Positions 1-8,271 of a DNA stretch of 64,000 bases are shown piece by piece. The notes under the pieces are model-generated. The model worked only from the letters and a program-made list of their open reading frames with translations, did not search any database and was not told the origin of the DNA. The stretch lies in the NCBI GenBank assembly GCA_958295665.1, contig OY282560.1:313081236-313145235 (forward strand), in the 5' to 3' direction. Within the stretch, counting starts at the first letter, position 1. Every line of letters begins with the position of its first letter. The DNA comes from Tipula vernalis. Taxonomy: Eukaryota; Arthropoda; Insecta; Diptera; Tipulidae. The translations under genes and the position numbers were made by a program.

Positions 1-478
1 CGAAAAACACGTACAAGCGACGAGCCTGTTTTTGCTCCAACTGGAAAACTAAAGCAATCTAAAAAATTTAGTTTTGTTTAAAATTTTAAAATTCCCCAGA
101 TGATTCAGATTTCAAAATACATATTTTCGAAGATTAAAACTGGTTTGGAGATGGATTCGTAATAGTTACTATTATGTAAATATCTTGACCTTGGTAGAAT
201 AAAAATGATATTCAAGATTTTTTCTAAATTAATTTAATAAAAGAGCAAAGTTCATAACGAGAATTCTAAAGCCATTGGCTTTGGATTCTTATCATTAAAA
301 ACCAACCATAGCATAAGATAACAAAAGCGTTTCAGGCGTAATGTAATTTGATTAGATAAAATGATTTTAGGAGCAGCCTAATCTATGTCAATTTTATTAA
401 GTAACTTGAATTCATAATTAAGGGGTAAAACAAAGCGTGAAGGCCAACAATATTTTAACAAACAAATTTTGTACTTAC

Positions 479-701
479 CTTTTGTCGAGCTACTGTTAGT
501 GTCTTTTTCCCATACAATTATATTGGAATGTAAAAAAACTCGATATCTTTTATTTTTTATCGTGAAATTGTTCAATAATACAACACTATCCAAAATACTA
601 TTTTTCTGATTTTCCACATTTTCATTAACTCGTTCATTTTCTTCACAATTAATGGTTTTGTCACTATCACTTGTACAGTCGGAGTTTGGTGCAGAATCCA
701 T
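479..701 (-). CDS. First coding exon of an unrecognised host gene (partial)
   Basis: An ATG at 701 opens a frame read leftward for about 74 codons to a good splice donor: the exon ends AAAG and the intron begins GTAAGTAC, with the GT at 478-477. The first 35 residues are acidic and polar and look disordered. The next stretch (VLLNNFTIKNKRYRVFLHSN) reads like two beta strands of a small folded domain. The open frame past the donor to 378 is intron read-through. The rest of the gene lies beyond the left edge. I do not recognise the family with confidence; the KRYRVFL-type strand faintly recalls the PH-like N terminus of lipid kinases such as ceramide kinase, but this is only a guess. The exon call rests on the donor plus the biased composition. 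Confidence 0.45.
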
Positions 702-1257
702 TGCCTGACCACTTGGTATAAATAAAAGCTATTTATTGCTTCGTATTTGATTAAATTAATTGATTTTTTTATTCACAAAACTAATTAATTGTTTACTAAT
801 TAAATTATAACTTGTTATACTTAATTTATAACTCTATATCTATACATATTTTTAATTTACTTTTGTAACAATCGCGGATTTTGACATAAGACGACTGACA
901 TATTTGTAGTCATAAAACTTTGGTATTTTTCAAAGAGATTAACCTATAGAGCAGAAAAAAACATTTTCCCATATAAAATCGTCTATCTCAAGCATGAGCT
1001 GGAGAGAGATGTATGTATATACATAAGTATATGGTTGGTTACAAATAATATACGGTTGGTCTTTCTTTTATGTACACAAACCACATAGTTTTTATTGTTG
1101 TTAAAAAGTGGTTGTGCGAACTTTCATGAAAATTAGAAATTATCAAATAAAACAAAACATTTAAAACAAATAAGCATAATTAATTATTATTTGTTAAAAC
1201 TTTTTAAAAAAAAAATTTTAATCGAAAAATGTCATAACATTAAAAGAAAAGGATTTA
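702..1257. other. Non-coding stretch, possible promoter of the left gene
   Basis: AT-rich sequence without a supported gene. It lies directly upstream of the minus-strand exon ending at 701, so it should contain its 5' UTR and promoter, but no clear core promoter motif was found. Confidence 0.3.
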
Positions 1258-1480
1258 ACCGAGCAAACAGTGGTTAAAGCTGTGGCGGTTGGATCGGGAG
1301 GTACCGGGTTCGAATCCCTATAGGGGCGGGATGCAAAAGGGATTTTTCATCGTCTGATTACGATCGTTGATGAAGATGACCCACCTTCATCACTATAGGT
1401 TGGCATGCAGGTGGTTTAAATGAAAACGGGTCTATCCTCGATTTGGCTACCACCGCGTAAGGTAGGTAATGGGTAATGGT
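1258..1480 (+). repeat. tRNA-derived SINE, 5' part
   Basis: A pol III internal promoter is visible. An A-box-like segment (GAGCAAACAGTGG at 1261-1273, followed by TTAAAGC as in a tRNA D arm) is followed by a perfect B box, GGTTCGAATCC at 1307-1317, about 34 nt further on. A tRNA-unrelated body follows to about 1480, ending in GGTAAT-type simple repeats. It does not fold as a complete tRNA and has no anticodon arm at the right spacing, so I call it a SINE and not a tRNA gene. The P-like element at 1481-3224 interrupts it; the tail seems to resume at 3234 (AAGGTAATTTTTATTG). Confidence 0.65.
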
Positions 1481-3224
1481 CACGATATAAAGAATTATTA
1501 GATATGCTCATGCGCATGTATTGCTATCTCTTTTACTAAAATAAATCGTCAACTGGTGACAGAAAATCGTCAAACCAATTATTGTGCGTATTGTTATTGT
1601 TGTGCGGTGAATAAATTTCGTTTTTTTTTGTAACTAAGAGTGTTTTTTAAATATTATTTAGTGATGTGGGTAAAAAATTCGGTAATTCGAGGTATTTTGC
1701 AAGCGATTCAAGAGAAAGAATGAAAGCGTACGGGTTAGCAAGGGATGTTCAAGATGGAATATTAACTGAATTTAAAAATTTAATGGACAAAATGAGAGTC
1801 GGAAATAATAATAATATTTTGCCCTTTCAACTTGGGGTTCAAATCAGTACCAGTGCTCTTCCTCTGCTATATGACGAACTGAAAAATGATTATGGAATTA
1901 GTTACCTTCTTACATACCACTTAAATCAAGATGTGCTGGAGTTGTTTTTCGGAATCGTGCGATCGATTGGAGGGCTTCATGATCATCTAACGGCGCTTGA
2001 ATTTAAATTTCGTATGCGCAACTTTCTGCTTAGCCGTAATGAAACAATTGTATCGCAGTCAGCAAATGTTGAACAGATCGAACAACCTGGTGACAATGTT
2101 TTCCAATCTTTGGCATCACTACAAGAAACAACTTGCGTATCTTTTACGTCAACCGTTTTGCAAGAATTTAACATCGAAGAAATCCCATCAACACTAGAAA
2201 AAATCCAAGAGGAAGAACACGATTTGACGGAATTAGAAAGCGATGGTCTGGAGCACTTAGCCGGATATATAGCATTCAAATTAAAACATGAAGATCTGGG
2301 CGTTCCAACAGGGCAAATGAGCGGTTCTTCATATACTTGGATAAATCACTTATCGGAAGGCGGGCTATACAAGCCCACAGATTCATTCTTGAATCACATC
2401 AAGAAATTAAACGACATATTCATAACAATTAATGGAGAAGACATAAAAATGGGCAAACATTATTTAGCTAATTTAATTGCCAATTCCGAACATATTGATT
2501 TGAGTAAGGACGTAAAAACTTTATTTTTTAAATGCAAAATGTATTTCCGAATGAGGTTTTTAAACAAAAAAATTGCAGAAAATATTAAAAATAGAAAATT
2601 CAAAAAAATAATAACATAACGCACACTTTGATGGTTTTAATTTCAAACTTATTTCTGATTCACTAGCCTATGTACAATAAAAAAAAAAAAATTTAAAACA
2701 AATATCTACGCGTTTTACTCGTCATGTAAATGCAATACGATGAAGCATAATACATAAAGTACGCATCAACTCCAGTGTAATTGTAATTTTTTTTTAGCTT
2801 TTAATGCTTTTTACTCGTATTATTTTGTACAAAAATATGTTTACGTATATCGATATTCCGTAAGTTGCCGCCAATCTATTTTTGGCCTTTATACAGCGTT
2901 TTACTATACAATTAAATGTACACGTATGATGCGTAAGATTCTAAAGTTGCATACATTTCTTATCCATTATTTTACATTAAATATACCATCGATTCTTAGA
3001 AATAAATAAAAATTTGTATGTTCAATACTTTATGATAATTTTGCCACTTACAACTTTATCAATTTCATACACGAAATACAATTAAATACAATATTAAGAG
3101 GACGCATTTTTTCCTTTTTCAAAATAATACGGACAGCCATATTTTCTGTCACCAAATTACGACATGCGCAGAATAGAACGATTTTGAAACAGCTGTCAAT
3201 CATACCTTTTTTCTTTATATCGTG
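1481..3224 (+). mobile_element. Internally deleted P-element-like transposon
   Basis: The ends are inverted repeats: CACGATATAAAGAA at 1481-1494 and its reverse complement TTCTTTATATCGTG at 3211-3224. The flanks carry a direct repeat GGTAATGGT at 1472-1480 and 3225-3233. P elements make 8-bp target duplications, so this is 8 bp plus one chance base, or a 9-bp duplication. A second, subterminal inverted match, GCGCATGT (1512-1519 and 3162-3169), lies at unequal distances from the two ends. At 1.74 kb, with only the C-terminal part of the transposase, it is a non-autonomous derivative like the deleted P copies known in Drosophila. It sits inside the SINE and is therefore younger than it. Confidence 0.75.
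1662..2619 (+). pseudogene. P-element/THAP9-type transposase, C-terminal part
   Basis: An open frame of about 318 codons has no ATG at its beginning. It starts right after a plausible splice acceptor (ATTATTTAG, AG at 1660-1661), so it looks like the last coding exon of a spliced transposase whose earlier exons, including the THAP DNA-binding domain, are gone. The block LNQDVLELFFGIVRSIGG (residues 87-104 counting from 1666) is the hallmark of P-element and THAP9 transposases. By family knowledge its D and E, three residues apart, correspond to D528/E531 of Drosophila P, E531 being a catalytic acid. The rest of the exon is uninterrupted, so decay is recent or the deleted copy was amplified. 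It cannot transpose alone and could at most act as a truncated regulator. Confidence 0.85.
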
Positions 3225-3407
3225 GGTAATGGTAAGGTAATTTTTATTGTTCGTAATAACGAAATTAATATTGTTATGTCAATATTTTAAACTGTGATAA
3301 AAAAAAGTGCACTTTTAGTTTAATTTTATTACTTAATTATAAAAATAAAAAAAATAAAAATTGTTGTTGTTGGCTGCTTGGGAATCTTACACCATTGTAC
3401 ACACACA

Positions 3408-3580
3408 AAGGTTATTGCGATAATCTCGATCGTGATTTCAATTTAATTTTAAAAGTGAAATCAAAACAAATTAATAAAATAATTCTGTCTCATTTGCACT
3501 TTCTGTCTATTTTTTGTTTTTCTTGTTTATCGAGTTTGTACAACTAGATTACGATAATCAAGTTATGAGGTGCGGTAATC
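3408..3580 (+). repeat. Diverged left LTR of a BEL/Pao element
   Basis: This stretch aligns over about 170 nt, with many mismatches, to 5697-5870. Shared landmarks in the same order are GTGATTTCAA, a TCATTTGCACTT/CCATTTACACTT block, CTACAACTAGATT-like and AAGTTAT/GAGTTAT. The pair brackets the BEL/Pao coding relic, so I read them as old, diverged LTRs. Exact ends were not resolved. Confidence 0.45.
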
Positions 3581-3628
3581 ATGAAAGCTTGAAAGATTGA
3601 ATATACCAGTTTCATTGAAGAATACATT

Positions 3629-5490
3629 GTGCTAGGCCATATGGAAGTAATAAACAATCAGGATGATGTGGACAAAGGTTATTTTTTGCCACACCATGCA
3701 GTCGTGAAACAAGACAGTACAACAACCAAGTTAAGAGTAGTTTTTGACGCTTCTGCAAAAACTTCAAATGGGGTCTCACTCAACGATATAATGTATACAA
3801 TAACGATATAACAATACAACAAGAGCTAGTAGAGATTCTACTGAGATGGAGAAAAAACAAATTCGTGTTTAAAGCCACCAATTAATGCTATGGAGAGGCC
3901 AACAAGGCAAAATCAGCACTTATAAGATGAAAACGGTGACGTACGGATCAGCAGCAGCTACATATTTGGCCACTAGAGTACTTCATCAGTTAGCACAAGA
4001 TGACGATGAACAATATCTAGCAGCAAAAAAGGCGCTCACTGAAAATTTTTACGTGGATGACGTATTATCAGGTGTGAAGCAAGGCGGTTTTAATCTAAGG
4101 AAATGGAGTAGCAACAACCAAGGAATACTCAAAATCATACAAAAGGAACATACAGACGCATGCAGCCAAAATAGAAATTGGCGAGACCATTAAAACCTTA
4201 GGTATCATCTGGAATCCTATAGAGGACATATTCTAATTTAAAGTCAAATCATTGGATACTAAAGCACTTGTTACCAAGAGGAAAATTTTATCCGAAACAT
4301 CCAAATTGTTTGATCCAAGGGGATGGTTAGCCCCCGTTATCGTAAAAGCAAAGATTGCCATGCAACAACTATGGACATTAGGTTTAGACTGGGATACACA
4401 ATTACCAAATGAAATCGAAACAAAATGGATTTCATATGTCAACCAATTACAAATGCTAGAGGAAATTAGGCTACAAAGATGGATCAGGCATGACAAAGAT
4501 GAGCTAGGTGAACTGCACGGTTTCTGTGACGCATCGGAAGATGCATATGCAGCTGTAATTTATTACAAATCTGGTAAGGCCGATGATAGCAAGGTGACCA
4601 TAGTGATTTCAAAAACCAAAGTTGCACTATTAAAACTGCTAAGAAAAACAAAAAAGCGTTACAACTGCCTGATATCAAAACATTTGCGTGGACAGACTCT
4701 ATGATAACTTTGGGTTGGGTCAGAGGAAAACCAAATAAGTTTAAAACGTTTGTTGCCAACAGGATTGTGGAAATTTAGTCTATATTATATCCACTACAAT
4801 GGAATTATGTAAAATCAGAGACCTAAATGTTTCAAAGTTACTAAACCACCAATTGTGGTGGAGTGACCCAATCTGGCTTAAGCATCCACAGGACACCTCG
4901 CCACAACCACAAATTGAAGAAGCCACAGAAGAGAAGATCAAAATATGTACACTAATTGCCACGATTAGGCGGCAGACTGTCTAACGCCAAGATTGCTTTC
5001 AATTCTCAACATCCAATAATACTTCCTTAAAAGAGTCACTTAACATGGCTCCTAATAGATTATGCACATAAGATAACCTTACACGGAGGAAAGACGCTTA
5101 GACTGGCTTTTATTCGGCAAAGGTACTGGATTATTAAAGGTCCATTAGCAGTAAAAACTTACATCAATAGATGCATAATCTGCCACAAACAACGCGCGCA
5201 TGGGAGATCTTCCAATAGCTAGAGTAACTCCGACACGGCCTTTTACTCATACGGGGGTAGATTATACTGGGCCTTTCCAACTACGGTGTTCACCAGGTCC
5301 AGGTCGCAACAATTATAAAGGTTACTTAGCAGTATTCATTTGCTTCGCAGTAAAAGCTATTCACATAGAAGTAGTAAACGATTTGTCATCAGGAGGCTTC
5401 ATAGCAGCATTAAAACGTTTCACAGCACGCCGAGGGTTTTGCTCGGATCTTTATAGTGACTGCGGTTCCAATTTCATATCAACCTTATGT
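3629..5490 (+). pseudogene. BEL/Pao retrotransposon pol remnant
   Basis: Four in-order fragments of one polyprotein are separated by stops and frameshifts. 3629-3811 is a BEL reverse transcriptase start (LRVVFDASAKTSNGVSLND). 3885-4193 carries the active-site region FYVDDVLSG. 4252-4704 is the connection and RNase H part (SKLFDPRGWLAPV, then HGFCDASEDAYAAVIYY). 5200-5493 is integrase (HTGVDYTGPFQ and SDCGSNF). The F-D-P-R-G-W-L-x-P block and the FxVDD motif are specific to the BEL/Pao group. Gag and protease are missing, the integrase stops after the second catalytic region, and the spacing shows internal deletions. It is dead. The diverged LTR-like repeats on both sides suggest a single old insertion. 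Confidence 0.85.
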
Positions 5491-5696
5491 TGATCTACCC
5501 AATGATCACTAACAACCTTATGTTTCTTGTCGACTGCTAAAAAGTATTCGTGCAAAATTTGGAAACAATCGCTCGAGTGGACCAAGAGCTTTTGTAGAAG
5601 CCACATACAAACATACTTTTCTTCTTTATAATGTACACAAATAACACAAACCGCCAATACCAGTAAAATACTTAAGGCTTTTGTGCTATTTAGATA

Positions 5697-5870
5697 TAGG
5701 CGGTTACCTCGAACTTATGTGATTTCAAAGTTAAAGTTTACTGCATTGATTTACCATTAATATTGCTATCCCATTTACACTTCCACCCTTTTTGCATCAA
5801 TATCGTATTTCTACAACTAGATTTTGATTATCGAGTTATAAATCGTGATAATCCTATCTCGCCAATATCG
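5697..5870 (+). repeat. Diverged right LTR of a BEL/Pao element
   Basis: Partner of the repeat at 3408-3580; see the shared landmarks there. It lies about 50 nt from the fold-back that follows the Fanzor gene, so the boundary between the two elements must fall in about 5870-5922. Confidence 0.4.
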
Positions 5871-5922
5871 TGTAGTGACACATTGGGAAAAATAACTAAA
5901 TAGTTTGTGTGTATCTAAGCTA

Positions 5923-5991
5923 TCCCTTTCAAGACCGAACAATAATATTTGATTTTCTAAAATCGACCTTATTGTTTGGCTTTTCAAGGAA
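5923..5991 (-). ncRNA. Candidate Fanzor guide-RNA (fRNA) scaffold hairpin
   Basis: A 69-nt imperfect palindrome lies 47-115 nt downstream of the Fanzor stop codon on the coding strand. Plus-strand arm 5923-5945 (ending CCGAACAATAA) pairs with 5969-5991 (starting TTATTGTTTGG). The tip is a second nested pairing, GATTTT (5951-5956) with AAAATC (5959-5964). In TnpB and Fanzor loci the guide RNA is encoded at the 3' end of the nuclease gene and overlaps or follows its 3' end, with the guide read from sequence past the element boundary. Position and foldability fit that. Nothing here proves transcription, and A/T-rich fold-backs can arise otherwise. Confidence 0.4.
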
Positions 5992-6020
5992 TAAATTTTT
6001 TATTAAATAAAAAATCAAGC

Positions 6021-6045
6021 CAAAGTATTACAATATTTTACTTTG
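6021..6045 (-). other. Small stem-loop spanning the Fanzor stop codon
   Basis: CAAAGTA at 6021-6027 pairs perfectly with TACTTTG at 6039-6045 across an 11-nt loop; the stop codon (6038-6040) lies at the foot of the stem. It may be part of the same 3' structured region as the larger hairpin at 5923-5991. Confidence 0.3.
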
Positions 6046-7663
6046 ACATTTTACAAAAATTTAAGTGTTTTTTTCTTTGATCTATCAAACAAAGACCAAT
6101 ATATAGAATGTTTTTTCCGGCATTGACATCTCTATTCCATGTGATACCACATTTTTTGCAAAACTGATATCTATGGGGTGATTTCGATGTGTAATGTTCT
6201 TCATGGCAGCCAGCGCAAAGTTTGGTCGTTCTGAATTCGCTAATTTCCAAAACATCTGCTCGTTTCTTCAAGGCGGCCAATATCTTTGGCTGAGGTGTTT
6301 TAACATATCCTTTGATTGGTGAATTTGCCGCAGTTTTAGTTGATCCAATGATTATTAAGGCTTTTGTCGCAGAGCCAATAATTTTCTTTGCCATTTCATG
6401 ACTTGCGCGTTCGACACAGATGAATTTCTTCAATTTCAATCTAGCCACCTTTCTTTGACCCATTTCATTTTGTCGTGCTTTGAATATTGATAATTGATAC
6501 CTTGTGTATTCTTTGAAATTTGTTGAGATTGGTGAAAATTGCTCAGAAGTTGTTGACGGCGTCCATTTCTTCAAATTTCTCAGCCTTTGATGAAATCCAG
6601 TCATATGACGAAAAAAAGAACTTTTAATTTTTATAGGTTCGTCATTTCTGATTCCACCAAATATTAATCGTTGGCCTGGATCCAATCCTATCATGACATC
6701 ATAATTGTCAATATTTTCTCTAATTTTTAATAGATTTCCTTGGACTGTTTCTTCATCATTGTGTAATTTTCTTTTTTTAATTTTTGGGTATTTTACTTCA
6801 TTTTTTGCCATAGAAAATGAAATGGCCACTCCATCAGTCATCATTGAATAGTCGAATTTCTTTGTTAATGTCTCGGGAAATGTAAAATATTTTCGCCATT
6901 CTAAATCACGATCAAATGTTTTCCAGGCTCCTTTGAATAATTTTTGCGAACATAATAATTGCCAAAATGCTGCCGAATCATAACGAATGTGATGAAGTCC
7001 AAACTTTAAAATTGGTACTAGTGTAAAATTCTTTAATTCATTTTCTTCATTGTAGTGTTGTAAGCGATAGAAAAATTGTAGATATTTTGTATATTTCAAT
7101 TTATTAGTCACTTCATTAAATTTTGTTCCATCCCATTGTAACTTTTCAGTTAGGGCCTGAATTAATTCTGGATCTGGTACTTTATCACTTTTTTCTCTAA
7201 ATAGAAAATCAAGTGTATCGTATGATTTTTTCTTGAATGGTTTGAAAAATCTTCTAACTCTATTGTAGGCGTGCATCCATAGATTATTGTGAAAGATAGT
7301 TTCATATTTATTGGCTTCTGAACGAAACAAATTCGCTTTAAATGATTTATCGTATAATTTAAAACCAAATTTATTTCGCAAATTTCTATACTCTTCATCC
7401 AACTTATATTTTGCCTTTGATCCGTCCAACAAATGATAATAATAATCCAAAAAATTAATTTTGATGAAATTTCCCTTTGCCCATTGTTTATTCAATGAAA
7501 AATGAATATATCTCGATACTTCAACAAATAATGAAGACATTTCTTGTACGTCATTTTGAATTTTTTCAAAAACTTTTTGATCTAAACATTTTGAGTTAAG
7601 ACCACATTTCACATTTACTATTTTTTTATTTATTTCTTCACCTTCGACTTTACGTTTCGGCAT
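6038..7663 (-). CDS. Fanzor (eukaryotic TnpB-like RNA-guided nuclease)
   Basis: An intact, intronless 541-codon gene. Fanzors are eukaryotic relatives of bacterial TnpB and Cas12 that use a guide RNA to cut DNA. The N terminus is MPKRKVEGEE, with a PKRKV nuclear-localisation-like signal. Residues 50-270 are helical and basic, as expected of the recognition and wedge regions. MMTDGVAISF (274-283) is a conserved Fanzor block. RuvC-I is IGLDPGQ with Asp328. RuvC-II lacks the canonical Glu (IIIGSTKTAA, 437-446), but Glu476 in SEFRTTKLC sits where Fanzors carry their relocated glutamate. A four-cysteine zinc ribbon follows (C483, C486, C502, C505). RuvC-III is WNRDVNAGKNI with Asp512. All catalytic and zinc residues are present. 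The ATG is preceded by in-frame-free AT-rich sequence, so the start is plausible. No clear terminal inverted repeats were found. The BEL relic lies on one side and a Dis3-like fragment on the other. Confidence 0.93.
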   Translation of the reverse strand: MPKRKVEGEEINKKIVNVKCGLNSKCLDQKVFEKIQNDVQEMSSLFVEVSRYIHFSLNKQWAKGNFIKINFLDYYYHLLDGSKAKYKLDEEYRNLRNKFGFKLYDKSFKANLFRSEANKYETIFHNNLWMHAYNRVRRFFKPFKKKSYDTLDFLFREKSDKVPDPELIQALTEKLQWDGTKFNEVTNKLKYTKYLQFFYRLQHYNEENELKNFTLVPILKFGLHHIRYDSAAFWQLLCSQKLFKGAWKTFDRDLEWRKYFTFPETLTKKFDYSMMTDGVAISFSMAKNEVKYPKIKKRKLHNDEETVQGNLLKIRENIDNYDVMIGLDPGQRLIFGGIRNDEPIKIKSSFFRHMTGFHQRLRNLKKWTPSTTSEQFSPISTNFKEYTRYQLSIFKARQNEMGQRKVARLKLKKFICVERASHEMAKKIIGSATKALIIIGSTKTAANSPIKGYVKTPQPKILAALKKRADVLEISEFRTTKLCAGCHEEHYTSKSPHRYQFCKKCGITWNRDVNAGKNILYIGLCLIDQRKKHLNFCKMSK

Positions 7664-8009
7664 TTCACAAACAACTGATTAGATAATTAATAAATTATAT
7701 ATATACGGCCGATTTTTCTATACCAATTTGATTTGTTTTTTCCGAGTAAAAATTTTTCATCTGTTTATTAACAAAAAAAAAAAAAAAAAACATCGACTAC
7801 TACTGTTATTTGTGATTGAGAAAAACGTTTTCCTGTTTAAATCTTGTATAATGTACAGTAGTACAACAAAAATAAAATAAACGAATATGTTCACAATTTT
7901 CCATCATATCACTTTGTCTAAACACATTTTTCTTTTATATTTCCCATTTTTTTGTTGTTGCGTGTATTTGAATACACATACGTATGGTATATGTATAATA
8001 TGTTGACAA
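7664..8009. other. Upstream region of Fanzor, no gene
   Basis: AT-rich sequence that should contain the Fanzor promoter (TATATATATA at about 7696-7705) and a poly-A run near 7773. No coding potential or clear transposon end was seen; a weak TTTCCCATTTT motif near 7940 mirrors ATTGGGAAAA near 5882 but is too short and simple to call a terminal repeat. Confidence 0.3.
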
Positions 8010-8048
8010 AATCAACATTAATAGCACAAAATCAACATTAATAGCATA
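8010..8048. repeat. Short tandem duplication
   Basis: The unit CAAAATCAACATTAATAGCA occurs twice back to back, at the point where the Dis3-like reading frame loses similarity. Confidence 0.8.
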
Positions 8049-8229
8049 GCAACAATATCCCCATCCACTGCTCGATTCAGCGAATTTCGGCCTTGTACTA
8101 ATACCTTAAATAATAAATTATAACTTAGATTAAACTTATGGTTTAACAAAAAAAAACCTACCGATTTTTCAAATCCCTCAACATTAACATAGCCTTCAAG
8201 ATAATTATCGCGCGACAACATGAACGAAC
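8047..8229 (-). pseudogene. Dis3/Rrp44-like exosome nuclease fragment with intron
   Basis: Two exons remain on the minus strand. The first, 8229-8162, encodes GSFMLSRDNYLEGYVNVEG and then FEKS, entering in phase 2 after an acceptor TTTTCAAG (AG at 8231-8230). The second, 8104 to about 8060, encodes VLVQGRNSLNRAVDGDIVA. They join in frame across a 57-nt intron with donor GTAGGT and acceptor TTATTTAAG. The joined peptide matches the cold-shock-domain region of Dis3/Rrp44 (family knowledge: SRxNYLEG, then QGxxxLNRAVxxDxVA). The frame then degenerates into the tandem repeat at 8010-8048. A further upstream segment ending at a GTAAGT donor (8269-8264) is open but out of phase with the next exon. 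The nuclease domain is absent. An intron-containing fragment points to DNA-level duplication or capture, not retroposition. Confidence 0.65.
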
Positions 8230-8271
8230 CTTGAAAATACTTATAATTTAAAATAACTTCGGTACTTACTT

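Noticed and set aside
1261..1335. A true tRNA gene
   Set aside because: The B box is perfect, but there is no anticodon arm or acceptor pairing at proper spacing and a SINE-like body follows.
5881..7960. Possible terminal inverted repeat of the Fanzor element (ATTGGGAAAAATA near 5,882 versus TATTTCCCATTTT near 7,938)
   Set aside because: Only about ten low-complexity bases match, with no target duplication; not above what A/T-rich DNA gives by chance.
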